Source: Amanita rubescens
Taxonomy: Eukaryota > Basidiomycota > Agaricomycetes > Agaricales > Amanitaceae
Reading direction: 5' to 3'
Assembly: GCA_015039365.1 (NCBI GenBank)
Contig: WION01000025.1
Span: 328,204-392,203, forward strand
DNA: 64,000 bases
Under the pieces are notes generated by a model. The model ran no database searches. It was not told the DNA's origin and saw only the letters and a program-made list of their open reading frames with translations. Of this stretch, positions 52,137-61,316 are shown piece after piece (the stretch's first letter is position 1; each line of letters begins with the position of its first letter). A program made the translations under genes and the position numbers.

Positions 52137-54590
52137 AAGATTGCATTGCAATCTTAAGAAATGATGATATAAATGTCGTATATCTTCGAAAATTGTGTCT
52201 TAAGATCTTCGTGAGGTGTTAAACACTCGTCACATCCTCCCCCACTCGCCATAGGTCATGGGCGATGTATAGGAATACGGGAGAGGCTTGCGTATGCATT
52301 GAACTTGCTTGGGAGAGTAGGAAAGAGGGGAGAGAACAATGATTCCACTGAAGTAAAATCTGATTTCTCCCCGAGGATGTAGGGAATAGCAGGTAGAGTC
52401 TATCCCCGGTAAAAGCAAACATCTACGGTGTTGTTCACTTGTAGTTTGGGCCTGCAGAGTATTCGACGTGTGGGCGTGTCGAAATTCGGCGTAACTTCCG
52501 AGTATGGAAGGTAGTCACGCGAATGTGACAGCAGGCTGAGGCGGATGCGTCGAAGTGAATTGCGCTCGGTTGGGCATTGTTGTGGAGGGTCCCGATGACT
52601 TGGATAGGATGCCTAGGGTGAGGGCATTGCTCGTGCAAAGTGTGAAGTCGAACGGTTGAAACGGGGACGCTCCATAGGCTTTCAACGTCGAGAGGTCGGT
52701 ACCGGTTGAAAAGGAATAGCCGGGATCCGGTGGTCATGTGACACGCGTGACTTGCGCGTCAAAATCCATTTACCGTTAGGGGCAGCGATAATCCAAGGCG
52801 GAAGGGAGCTCCGAATCCAGGAGCTCGCCGAGAATACAATACGGCTTCAAGAGCCGTTCACTATCCGGTGGAGATCGAGAAGAGAGAGAAGAGAGAGAGA
52901 GAGGAAGGAGATGAGACGGCCGTGGGCGGAAGCTGGGTATAAGGTGCGTTTCTTCGAGTCTCTTCCTTGTGTTGCGTTCAGTCGGCTGACTTCACTGCTG
53001 GGTCAGGACGTGATGAATCTTCAACTCTGACTGACGATCAATCCACGGATAAGAAAGGGAATAGGGACCAGATATACATGGTCCCGGGATAGTAAAAGGG
53101 CTTCTCCCCCACATGACGTGCTTCGGGGAGAAGGGAATATATTACTAGACACCAGGCAAGTGTCTAGTATCGTTCCTGTCGACGTGGTTGACGAGCATCT
53201 GTGTGGACGCATAGAACAGGCTGATAGCGAGGGTTTCATGCCTCGCGCATTTTGACAAAGGGAGACGGGCTCAGGAACAGCCCGTTTGACGTTATCGATA
53301 AAGAGGAGGCTGATAGGATGCGAGAAGGGATGCGGGAGAACGAGACGGGACGACTCGGACTCCGGGAAAGGTATGCTATTTCCTTTCCTTTCCTCCGTTT
53401 CTCGCTGACTGTTTCTTCCAGCTGTATCTTATCAATTCACAGGACTCCGAAGTGAGTCCTTTATGGATTTCCCACCAAACGGACGGGAGGTGAGAAGGAG
53501 ATGATGGGTCGGCTTCAGGACGAGGTAAGTCCTGTTGTTCTCCTTTGCTTCTAGGCTGTAGTGACTGTGTCGTATAGATGCAGCATCTTATGCAGGCAAG
53601 CCATCAACGTCAAGGAGTGGGACTCTTTCGAGTCCCAAGTGTATTCGGAAAGGAGAGTTCGTTCGAACTCTCCATCGTTTAGTAACGATTGATCTTATTG
53701 GTATGCCCAGCGTCTCTTCCCCTTCAAGAAGGAAAAAACGGGCGTATGAGCTAATTGAGGGAACTCTCATATGAGTTCCCGTATAATGTTGAGGGTATAG
53801 GTAAGTTTCTTTATACCCGAGAATAATGGTTTGTTGACGACGTTATAGCGTCATCTTTTGTCCGCAATGATTGGCTTATGACCGGGAGAGGGAGCAGACG
53901 GGTTAGAAACAGGACAGCTGCGAGAGGGCAGCCTCGGCATCAGGTGCGTTCTCGCTTTCTGCTCGTTTTGATTCGTATTAACCGCGTTGTATCGATACAG
54001 TTATCCCGGCTCGTCGGACGTCAGGAAGGAGGGGGACTCAGTACGAGTCCTCTCGAGGGTTAAGACCTGGACATCCGTCGGTCTCGAGGGTCGGACTATG
54101 CGTCGCCCTCTCGCTTATTGGATCGGTATCGAAACAAACATGCACGAGAGTTAGGAAGGCAGGTGGTGTTAGAGAGGGAGAAAAGATGGAGACTACGAGC
54201 ATACGTGAGTCTCCTTTTCTCTTCATTTCTCTATTCTGCTCGTATTGACTGCGAGATGCACTAGGTGTGGCATTCCCGAGTACGCGGGCGTCTAGCGTAC
54301 AGGTTCGACGGGGAGGACTTAGCGGTGAGTCCTCCGATAAATATTAGTGCCAAGTGGAGAGTTCATTGCTAACTCTCCATTTTTAGGCTCGGACGAATCT
54401 AATACAACTCGTCTCGAGTTTCTTCCCCTTTTTACAAGAAGGGTTGTAATTAAATATGGAGACTCTCAGGGAGTCTCCTTCCGAGTAAATTGATTAGTTA
54501 GGTGAGTTGTAGGTTCATAATTTGACTGTATCCGTTTTTCTGATAGATATATTCATAATTTATAGATTTACACGTGTGGAGGGCTCGACA
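52137..54590. other. Element F 3' region: hairpins and intron-like modules
   Basis: No long frame is supported on either strand. The region is packed with hairpins such as GGGACCA/TGGTCCC (53067-53088), CTTCTCCCC/GGGGAGAAG (about 53100-53133) and TACTAGACAC/GTGTCTAGTA (about 53143-53170). Plus-strand intron-like strings also occur, for example GTGAGT...ATTGAC...CTAG at about 54200-54265 and GTGCGT...ATTAAC...CAG at about 53944-54000. Confidence 0.6.
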
Positions 54591-55394
54591 TTAGCCCTCC
54601 GAATCAATTCGCAGATACTGCAAAAGGTCGAGTAACGAGCGAGACGAAGGAGTGGCGACGACGCGAAGATTTCGCGGGACACTCCGAGTCAGTTGAGAGA
54701 TAACTCGAATCGACGGTAGCTCCAGCCTCATGCAGATTCCGTGAAAGAAGGGTGGATTGGGCAGCATTCGTACTGCCCGGTATAAAGGTGAGTGGCTGTC
54801 ACCCGTATAATTTGTTTTATTGATGACGTTATAGTAGCCTTGTCGTCTTGAATTGACCGCAAGGTTGGGCGGCTTACAGCGGGTGTCCCAAATGCATTCG
54901 ACGCACACGGAATGAGGGGTTTCCGCCCACCACAAGGGCTCGGGCGGAAGTATAAGCAACGCGTTCGTTGTGGTCTTGGCGTCGATGTAGGCATAGGAAG
55001 GAGGGGCCGAAGTGGGAGACTCGTCATCCTCAATGTACTCGTGGATGATTGTGTACTCCGTCTCTTCGGCCTCGCGGTTCCTGATTGTACGGAAAGGAAT
55101 GACACTGAGGACCCACGTCATTCTCAACAAAACATCGAGACCGCAGCCAAGAACGAACGTGACGGCGTATTTAGGCTTCGGTATGGTCGGTGGTGTGTGC
55201 GCCACTACGTGTTTTGGTGAGTATTTATTAATACTCAGATTGAATTCAGAATTAACGACGTCGATAGGATATCGTTGGGAGCTTCCGGCATTAGGAAGCT
55301 CCGAGTGTTTCAGCTGGAAGGATGGAGGAACCAGCTGGAAATTGACCGGCGTACGTGAAAGTAGTGTATAGATCACAGGGTAACCAGGTGAGTA
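54591..55394 (-). pseudogene. Element F long frame, continuation after a stop
   Basis: This segment is in the same frame as the 1355-codon ORF, separated only by TGA at 55395-55397. It continues the same repeat pattern, with two more modules containing V-V-N or V-I-N. The simplest reading is that one premature stop split an original frame of about 1,620 codons. No known domain is recognised. Confidence 0.55.
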
Positions 55395-58300
55395 TCAAAT
55401 TGTATTCATTTTCACGTTATTGACAACGCACAGGCTGCGCTGTCGAATTGTCGCTCCATTGTGCTGATATGAAGCGTCTTGAGGGGATGGAGGGCTGAAA
55501 TGCAGAGTTCTCCCGGTCTTGGATAAGATGGGAGAAGGTTCGCTGTTTTCGGCCTTTGACTCAGGTGAGCATAGGATTATGCTCTCCGGATTGATTGACA
55601 TATTGATTACATCCCAAGGGCATTGTCGGGATGTACAAAGCCAGTTGAGCTCAGCACTCGACTGTGTGAGCGGATGGACCAGCTGATGCGGTTCAAGCAA
55701 GACGTAACTCGGCTGGAACGAGGGATAGATCTGCGTAGGACAGGCAGACGCGGATGAGCGGAACGGTGTGAGGGCCGTATTGGGTACAAGTGAGCGTGAA
55801 CTCATGCTCATTTCGACGTTATTGACAGCATGCAAGTCTCGATGCTGTCTGTTGTCCGCTTCGTCAAGCGTAGGTCCAGGAAGCCATGGGCTGGCTTCCG
55901 AATGTCCAGAGGAGAGCTCGTTAGCTCTCCGAGTCTTGGGCTGTTGGATCGCAGCATCAGGCTGTATCAAAGGAGCTTCGGGACCTTCAGGTTCAGGTGA
56001 GCGTATTGTTACGCTCGCTTCCATTTCTTTATTGATGACTTGTATAGCAAGCCATCTAGAATCCGGTCTAGGCTCTACTGTCTTGTCAGGCGGAACCTTT
56101 GGAGAACAACGGATGGATTCGTCACAGGCAAGGGAGCGTCGACTGATACGCTCCCGAATATATGCAGCTGCTCTTGCAAGCTGCACTCCTTCATCTCTTG
56201 AGGGAGTTGTACGGTATTGGGACTGTCTTCGAGCAGTCCCGTTATAAGGTGAGTGTGGTTGTTCACTCGCCAATAATGTCTTATTGACGACGTCCAGGTT
56301 ACGTCGTCTGGGTACCACCTCAACAGGTGGTAAAGGCTCGTCCAAAGATGAACGAGTGGATGCGGCTGGCGCAGGAGGTGCGGGTGAGGGAACGGAAGTG
56401 GAGATTAGCAGCGTGGAAGCTGCTGTTGCTTCAAGTGAGTCTTTTTCTTCACTTGTATTGATTTGAATCTTAACGACGGTATCGTAGATCCGCCGTTTCT
56501 CCTCCGTTTCATCCGAAAAGGAAAGGGTTGGGGCTCGTTTGCTGACGAGTCTTTGGTTTTGAGTAGAGTGCTCAGTGGAACGCTCACGGATTTCGGAGGA
56601 CTGTAATGGCCCTCCCTTAGGTTTAATTGATTGTATGGCTTCTCCCGCAACGGGAGAAGACGGGTCTTCACCATAGGGTGATGAAGAAGGTCCATTGGAG
56701 ACCCGATGGGGGGTCTCCGTCAAACAGTGTGTAGTATTAATATCTACTACATGTTTTATATTTACGACGTTTGACGTGCGTCGTTTCGAAATCACAGGAG
56801 AGGGTGGCTTAATCCTGTCTTTGGAAGGACGAGCTGGGGAAACCCGAGTTGAGAGGTTTATGACGGGCGAGGGCCTTGACAGCGAGGAGGCTGTCTTGGG
56901 CGCAGGTAAGTGCTTAATTGCACTTGTCGTTCCTTTCGTAAGGCTGACTTCCGCCTTTCTGATAGATAACTTCTCAACATCCCGACGTTTCGGAAAGGGA
57001 GTCAGGACAGCTCGGCCAGAGGACTTGTTGCCGATACGAGAGTTTCCTTTTGGGGGCTCTCGGGTATTGAGAATGGTCATCATAGACTGTTCTCTAGCCT
57101 TAGCGGGTACACCGGACCTGAGTGAAGGTCGGGAGATGATGGACAAGACCATCTCCGGGACAGGTTTGACAAGTATAGGGTTTCGAGCCGACGTAGGCTC
57201 GCGAGCAATATTTGGGGGACTCTTAATGAGTCCCGGGGGTTCAAAAGGACTGTCCGGCTTCGCAGAGCTCGGATTAGCTTCAGAACGGGTCATTTGAACT
57301 TGTTCGGGCATATTTCGAGTCTCGGGAGTCGAAACTCTCTGATTGGCCACAAGTATAACTTGCGGGTGAATTTCTTCAAAAGAAGAGTGTCGCAAAAGGC
57401 CAGGATGGACGGGAATGGTGACGGGAGTGGATCCTGGTAGCGTGAGGGCTACCAAAGCTTCAGGTAAGTTGTTTTTGTTATTTTCTTTTTCTTTGCTAAT
57501 TACGGCGTCCAGTGTACGCCGTTCTTCCCCCGTTTCACCAAAGGATGGAAGAGGAATGACTTGTTCGTTGGCAAGTCGTCCAAATTGGATGGAATGCTCT
57601 GCGGAGCGTTCCAGGATGTTTTCGGGAAGCTCGAACGAGCTTCTGAGTGGTCTTACAGCTCGTTTGAGCTGATCCGAATCTTCTGCATTGGGAGCAGATG
57701 GCGTTTTACCAAACGGCCGATTGGCGGCTGGCAATGATACTCTAGAATGAGTATCAACTCTTTGGTGAGTTCTTCTGCTTGCCGTTTGTTTCGTATTGAC
57801 AACGTTAGGCGTACGCCGTTCAGAAACGTTTGGAAGAGTCGAATTAGGCTCGTTTGAGAGCCGGTTTGAAGGGATGGCCCGTAAAAAGGAGACGGGCGAG
57901 AGCTTAGACAGCGTGAGGGCTGTCTTGGTCGAAGGTGCGTGTTTTGATGTATCTGCTTGTTCCTTTGTACTAACGATCGCGTTTCCCGTTTGAGGAGTTA
58001 ACCTGGACGCAACCTTTGAACTAGGAACGCGTAACATAGCGGTGGCAACAACTCGGGACTTGGGTAATGACTTAATGGTCCCCGTACTCTTGTCCGAGTG
58101 TTTCTGGACAAGTACTGGCGGTTCCGACAATTGTCGCTTCTCAACATGCGTAGGAGACTTCGACGAAGTACAGGAGACGGCTGGTGCTGTCTCCGCTGTC
58201 AATTCTGAGGGAGGTTTCCCATGGAAACCATTATTATGAGCCTTGGATAGCTCGTTATCCTTGGCTAGGGAACTCCGGCGATTCCTATGGGGTTCCCGAG

Positions 58301-59462
58301 GTGTAGAAAGGGAGCTTGTCTTCAACGAGCTCAGACATGTTTGGGAACGAGTCATTTGAACTCGTTCCGATGCGTTTCGAGACTCAAGAGTCGAGTCTCG
58401 CTTTCTTCTAACCTCTCGTATGACTCGTGGAGAGTCGTGTTTGTTTGAAAGGGTTGAAGGACATGGCTTGGGCGTAGCAGGAGAGATAGGGATTGGCGAG
58501 GAGATGGGGATGGGATCAGACGGCTTGTATGCTGCCGAAGCATCAGGTGAGGGGATATCCTCGCCTTTTACATGTATACTAACGACGGAGTTGCAGGTCC
58601 GTTGTTCTTCCTGCGTTTTACCCAGAAGAGATGGAGTCTGGGCTTGCAAACCAGCAAGTCCATGTATCGACGTGGAGCACTCGGTTATGTGCTCCTTTGG
58701 CGTTTCGGGAAGTGTAGGCGTATCCTGGTCTTCCGCAGATGATTTGGAAATCGTGGAGGCCTCCTGTTTCACTCGAGGTGCGGGAACGGCTTTGGGGTGC
58801 GTCGCGTCGCGCGAATTTACGCGTATTGAGTCCCAAGCTTCGACTAATGTCCAGAAGTCCTCGGATAGCATTTCCAGGGCTATTGAACCATCGTATAAGT
58901 CCAGGTACACGTCGCGCCAAACGTATTGCAAGTCGCGTGAAGGTTTGTCAATACTGAACTGAGATTTAAGATATTCTGCGACAAAATCATTAAACTCATT
59001 CGCGTCGTCGTAGACGAGTTGGGAGCACTCGGGATAGTGTTCCCGTTCGAGAGTTTCATGTTGACTATGTAGGGTACCGGACATTAGGTCTGGTTCCCGA
59101 GTCTCAGACGTAGAATTACTGAAGTTTATGTTGTGGGGCGAGCCAAACTCACGCTCGCCTGAAAGAGTAGATGTACGAGCTTCAGACGACTTATTCAAAT
59201 GACGGGGAGTAGGTGAATACTCCCAGGCCAGCTTAAATGTCGAGTCTGGTAACATGCGAATCTTATATTGGGCAGTTCGCCTGGGTGTTGTCGCTACACC
59301 CTTTATGTATTCCAATTCGTCGTAATACCACTCAGGGATAGCGGCGTACTGGTTCGTTTTGACCCTCCTCGGGAACGAGTCCGGAAGGTCATCATAAAGA
59401 TATTGGGAGTTTCGTAAAACTCCCGGTGGGTTGAGTCTCGGGTTTCGAGACTCATTGGGCAT
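55395..59462 (-). CDS. Element F ORF2, 1355-codon repetitive protein
   Basis: ATG at 59462 overlaps the stop of the upstream 102-codon frame by 11 nt. The first ~230 residues look foldable, with aromatic and acidic clusters (for example W-Y-Y-D-E-L-E-Y and V-W-R-D-V-Y-L-D-L-Y). The rest is Ser/Pro/Thr/Arg-rich and probably disordered. About ten degenerate modules of 60-100 residues are marked by R-R-x-x-x-V-V-N (variants A-V-N, V-I-N, V-V-S). No enzyme motif is visible. A stop-free run of this length is unlikely by chance and argues for coding, yet hairpins continue through it. Function is unknown. Confidence 0.55.
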   Translation of the reverse strand: MPNESRNPRLNPPGVLRNSQYLYDDLPDSFPRRVKTNQYAAIPEWYYDELEYIKGVATTPRRTAQYKIRMLPDSTFKLAWEYSPTPRHLNKSSEARTSTLSGEREFGSPHNINFSNSTSETREPDLMSGTLHSQHETLEREHYPECSQLVYDDANEFNDFVAEYLKSQFSIDKPSRDLQYVWRDVYLDLYDGSIALEMLSEDFWTLVEAWDSIRVNSRDATHPKAVPAPRVKQEASTISKSSAEDQDTPTLPETPKEHITECSTSIHGLAGLQAQTPSLLGKTQEEQRTCNSVVSIHVKGEDIPSPDASAAYKPSDPIPISSPIPISPATPKPCPSTLSNKHDSPRVIREVRRKRDSTLESRNASERVQMTRSQTCLSSLKTSSLSTPREPHRNRRSSLAKDNELSKAHNNGFHGKPPSELTAETAPAVSCTSSKSPTHVEKRQLSEPPVLVQKHSDKSTGTIKSLPKSRVVATAMLRVPSSKVASRLTPQTGNAIVSTKEQADTSKHAPSTKTALTLSKLSPVSFLRAIPSNRLSNEPNSTLPNVSERRTPNVVNTKQTASRRTHQRVDTHSRVSLPAANRPFGKTPSAPNAEDSDQLKRAVRPLRSSFELPENILERSAEHSIQFGRLANEQVIPLPSFGETGEERRTLDAVISKEKENNKNNLPEALVALTLPGSTPVTIPVHPGLLRHSSFEEIHPQVILVANQRVSTPETRNMPEQVQMTRSEANPSSAKPDSPFEPPGLIKSPPNIAREPTSARNPILVKPVPEMVLSIISRPSLRSGVPAKAREQSMMTILNTREPPKGNSRIGNKSSGRAVLTPFPKRRDVEKLSIRKAEVSLTKGTTSAIKHLPAPKTASSLSRPSPVINLSTRVSPARPSKDRIKPPSPVISKRRTSNVVNIKHVVDINTTHCLTETPHRVSNGPSSSPYGEDPSSPVAGEAIQSIKPKGGPLQSSEIRERSTEHSTQNQRLVSKRAPTLSFSDETEEKRRIYDTVVKIQINTSEEKDSLEATAASTLLISTSVPSPAPPAPAASTRSSLDEPLPPVEVVPRRRNLDVVNKTLLASEQPHSPYNGTARRQSQYRTTPSRDEGVQLARAAAYIRERISRRSLACDESIRCSPKVPPDKTVEPRPDSRWLAIQVINKEMEASVTIRSPEPEGPEAPLIQPDAAIQQPKTRRANELSSGHSEASPWLPGPTLDEADNRQHRDLHAVNNVEMSMSSRSLVPNTALTPFRSSASACPTQIYPSFQPSYVLLEPHQLVHPLTQSSAELNWLCTSRQCPWDVINMSINPESIILCSPESKAENSEPSPILSKTGRTLHFSPPSPQDASYQHNGATIRQRSLCVVNNVKMNTI

Positions 59463-59760
59463 TGCTCGAGCCCGTAAACGTGTGTAGGTGTTGATGTAGG
59501 CTCGAGGGGGTTGGTAAATGGATTATGTGGATTTTGTTGTCTTCGTAAATTTGAAATAGCTTGGACTGTGTCACAAGCGTCGTTTCGGGTTTCTGGAGTC
59601 CAGAACGCGAGATGGAGGTTCTAGAGAACCTCCAGGGGGTATTTGGGTGCTTGTAGGACGCTTTCTTGGTGTTGTTGGATGTAAATAGATTTCGAGAGGA
59701 TGAGGATGGTTGAGATCTTCCAAATGGGAAGATTGGCACAGTACACTTGTGAAAGTGCAA
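59452..59760 (-). CDS. Element F ORF1, 102 codons
   Basis: It is the first frame after the element F 5' LTR on the minus strand, starting five codons or so inside the interior and ending in TGA overlapping the ORF2 start (ATGCCCAATGA). The product is Ser/Thr/Pro/His-rich without a zinc knuckle or other Gag motif. Its position mimics gag. It may be a remnant or a chance frame. Confidence 0.35.
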   Translation of the reverse strand: MHFHKCTVPIFPFGRSQPSSSSRNLFTSNNTKKASYKHPNTPWRFSRTSISRSGLQKPETTLVTQSKLFQIYEDNKIHIIHLPTPSSLHQHLHTFTGSSNAQ

Positions 59761-59765
59761 AAAAG

Positions 59766-60093
59766 TGTAACGTTCTTACTGAAAGGAACCTAATAAGGTT
59801 CCAACTTAATCACCCCTTGCGTCTTGCACTGAATCAACGTGTATATGTGATACCGTGCGGTGTACGCGAGTGGGGTAAAGTAAGGTGTAAGATGATGTCA
59901 CAATGTGTGACAACCTACCATATATGTACCGTAACATAACTATCTACGAGAATAGAGGAAAACTATCTACAGGGAATAAATGAGGGAGCTAAACGTAGCT
60001 CCCATCCTCGTATTTGGAGATCCTCAAGGGATCTCCCATCTTGATGAGTATCTTGATGAATATGTACGAGAGCTACATAGTAGCCCCGTTACA
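59766..60093 (-). repeat. Element F 5' LTR
   Basis: 328 bp, one difference from the 3' LTR. No complement of the sequence following it was found inside the LTR, so the self-priming seen in A, B and D is not evident here. Confidence 0.93.
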
Positions 60094-60407
60094 GGGACGA
60101 AGGGAGTTCTTAAGACTGTTCGTTTGGTTCTGGATCGTTTTCTCCTATGGATCGAGTAGGTACGCCTAAACTCGAACGTATCGTAGTTTTACCAGGTCCA
60201 CAACTCTAAGTTTAAAGTGGTCCCAGTCCTGTCTCGTTAACCCTCGAGTCCGGGTTTATCAAGCGGTAGTGGATACGCACAATGTGCAGCGTGAGGAGAT
60301 AGAGGTATCTGAAGTGGGCTACTAGCGCTATCAAGCGCAGTAGTCGTCGAATTTCGTATCTGTCCATCGTGAGCAACGACGAGCAGGTGAGTGTGGTAGT
60401 GTAAGGG
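60094..60407 (-). other. Element B 5' leader
   Basis: 327 bp separate the element B 5' LTR from the F insertion, including the primer site. The sequence aligns with 5348-5674 of element A, the 5' untranslated leader. No open frame is supported. Confidence 0.7.
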
Positions 60408-60419
60408 AGTCTTACGATT
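60408..60419 (-). promoter_or_regulatory. Element B self-priming primer-binding site
   Basis: On the minus strand this reads AATCGTAAGACT, one base after the LTR. It is the exact complement of AGTCTTACGATT at 60516-60505 (minus), located about 30 nt after a TATATA box. It differs from element A by one base on each side of the pairing, so complementarity is preserved. Confidence 0.85.
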
Positions 60420-60420
60420 A

Positions 60421-60656
60421 TGTTAGGAGGTTATCCACACACAACCACTAAGACACTCGGAGATGGGGGATGAGAACTAGATTGGTTCTATGGACAACAG
60501 AAACAATCGTAAGACTAAGGAACGTATCTAACCCTCAACCCTTATATACCTTTTCCCGTAGCTGCGCCATCACTGTCCCGCAGATTGCTGACTCAATCTT
60601 GCTACCATCCGACTCATCAGCTCTCCATCCTAATACATACAAACAAGGTCGTTACA
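60421..60656 (-). repeat. Element B 5' LTR
   Basis: 236 bp. Six transitions separate it from 36794-37029, all upstream of the TATA box in sense orientation (60557-60651). Confidence 0.92.
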
Positions 60657-60661
60657 GCGTC

Positions 60662-61308
60662 CATGCATCCAGGCCATGCCAGTGTCCAAAGCGGGTTGTC
60701 GTGTGGGTTGGATGAAATGGCGACAATGTCCGGCGGTGGTAAGATGGGTCGCCTCTTCGAGGTATACGTCTCCTCGTAAGTCACAAAACCAATGAATATT
60801 GTTCCAGATCATCAGAGTGATCCAGCGGTTGCGTTGCGGTTCTCGGAACCGGCGGGTGAGATTAATGATGACGTTAACGAGGGCCATCAGATCAGGGCGA
60901 ACATATCTATTCAAGATGAACAGATAGTTGTTGGCAAAGGTCCAGGACGTGAATAACGTCCAGATTCGATAAAAGGCTCGTCGAATTATCGGATCGACGA
61001 AGGAAGGAATGGCATAATGCGTTAAAATGACGTTTATAGCGGGGATGTCGGGTGCGGGCACGTTGAAATTGTCGTCGTTGACAGAGGCGTGCTGGAAGTA
61101 GAACCTAGGTATGGGTCCTTCAGCAGGGAGTCTAGGCACTGGACTCATAGATCGAGCGTGGGTTTCCCTCATTAGGTCCAGTGGGGTGTAAAGGGGTCTC
61201 GGCGATGGAGTGTCTTCTGGGAAGACAATAGGGATTGAGATGGGGTTGACGAGTCTTTCGTTAATCTCGTCTTCGGCGGCGGCAGCGGTAGCGACGGTGT
61301 CGATTTCG
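60662..61308 (-). pseudogene. Element C ORF3, central part
   Basis: This is the central section of the third ORF between hAT-5 and element B, open throughout. It includes the aromatic-rich segment (N-N-I-H-W-F-C-D-L-R region) that is conserved with element D. At the positions of two D stops, C retains sense codons (CGA and TGG). Confidence 0.85.
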
Positions 61309-61316
61309 GCGGCGAC

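Larger units (their letters stand above)
51798..60093 (-). mobile_element. Element F, LTR element with hairpin array, no RT
   Basis: Two 328-bp LTRs differ at one position that I can see (TGTACAAGAG versus TGTACGAGAG), start TGTAACG and end GTTACA. They are flanked by the perfect 5-bp duplication GGGAC (51793-51797 and 60094-60098). The purine tract GTGGGGGAGGA next to the left LTR on the minus strand, and the minus-strand frames, set the orientation. The 7.6-kb interior has no protease, RT, RNase H or integrase motif. It contains a long repetitive frame and a dense series of short hairpins. It is non-autonomous and recently moved. The TGTAACG ends match element A, a possible enzyme source. 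Confidence 0.9.
51798..60093. repeat. Array of >50 short perfect inverted repeats in F
   Basis: Stems of 6-10 bp with loops mostly of 2-10 nt occur throughout both LTRs and the interior. Most arms begin GG(A/G) and end (C/T)CC, but sequences differ. Examples: GGAGAGCT/AGCTCTCC (55911-55930), GGGAGCGT/ACGCTCCC (56132-56155), GGGACTG/CAGTCCC (56219-56240), GGGACTC/GAGTCCC (about 57218), GATACTC/GAGTATC (about 57738), GGAACGAGT/ACTCGTTCC (about 58344), GGGAGTTT/AAACTCCC (about 59406), GGAGGTTCT/AGAACCTCC (about 59618). Typical spacing is 30-90 bp. Shape is conserved while sequence is not. Confidence 0.8.
36794..60656 (-). mobile_element. Element B, Ty3/gypsy chromovirus related to A
   Basis: LTRs of 236 bp (36794-37029 and 60421-60656) flank a minus-strand gag-pol homologous to element A. 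The flanks are GCATC and GCGTC, a 5-bp duplication with one transition. It was invaded by FB-3 (37198-39566), G with H (41623-48603) and F (51798-60093). Without these it is about 6.2 kb, like A. It has a gag start deletion and at least two nonsense codons (about 37078 and 48674), so it is dead. Confidence 0.92.

Noticed and set aside
56695..57297. Plus-strand open frame of 200 codons opposite element F ORF2
   Set aside because: It is antisense to a much longer frame, crosses intron-like modules and has no recognised motif.
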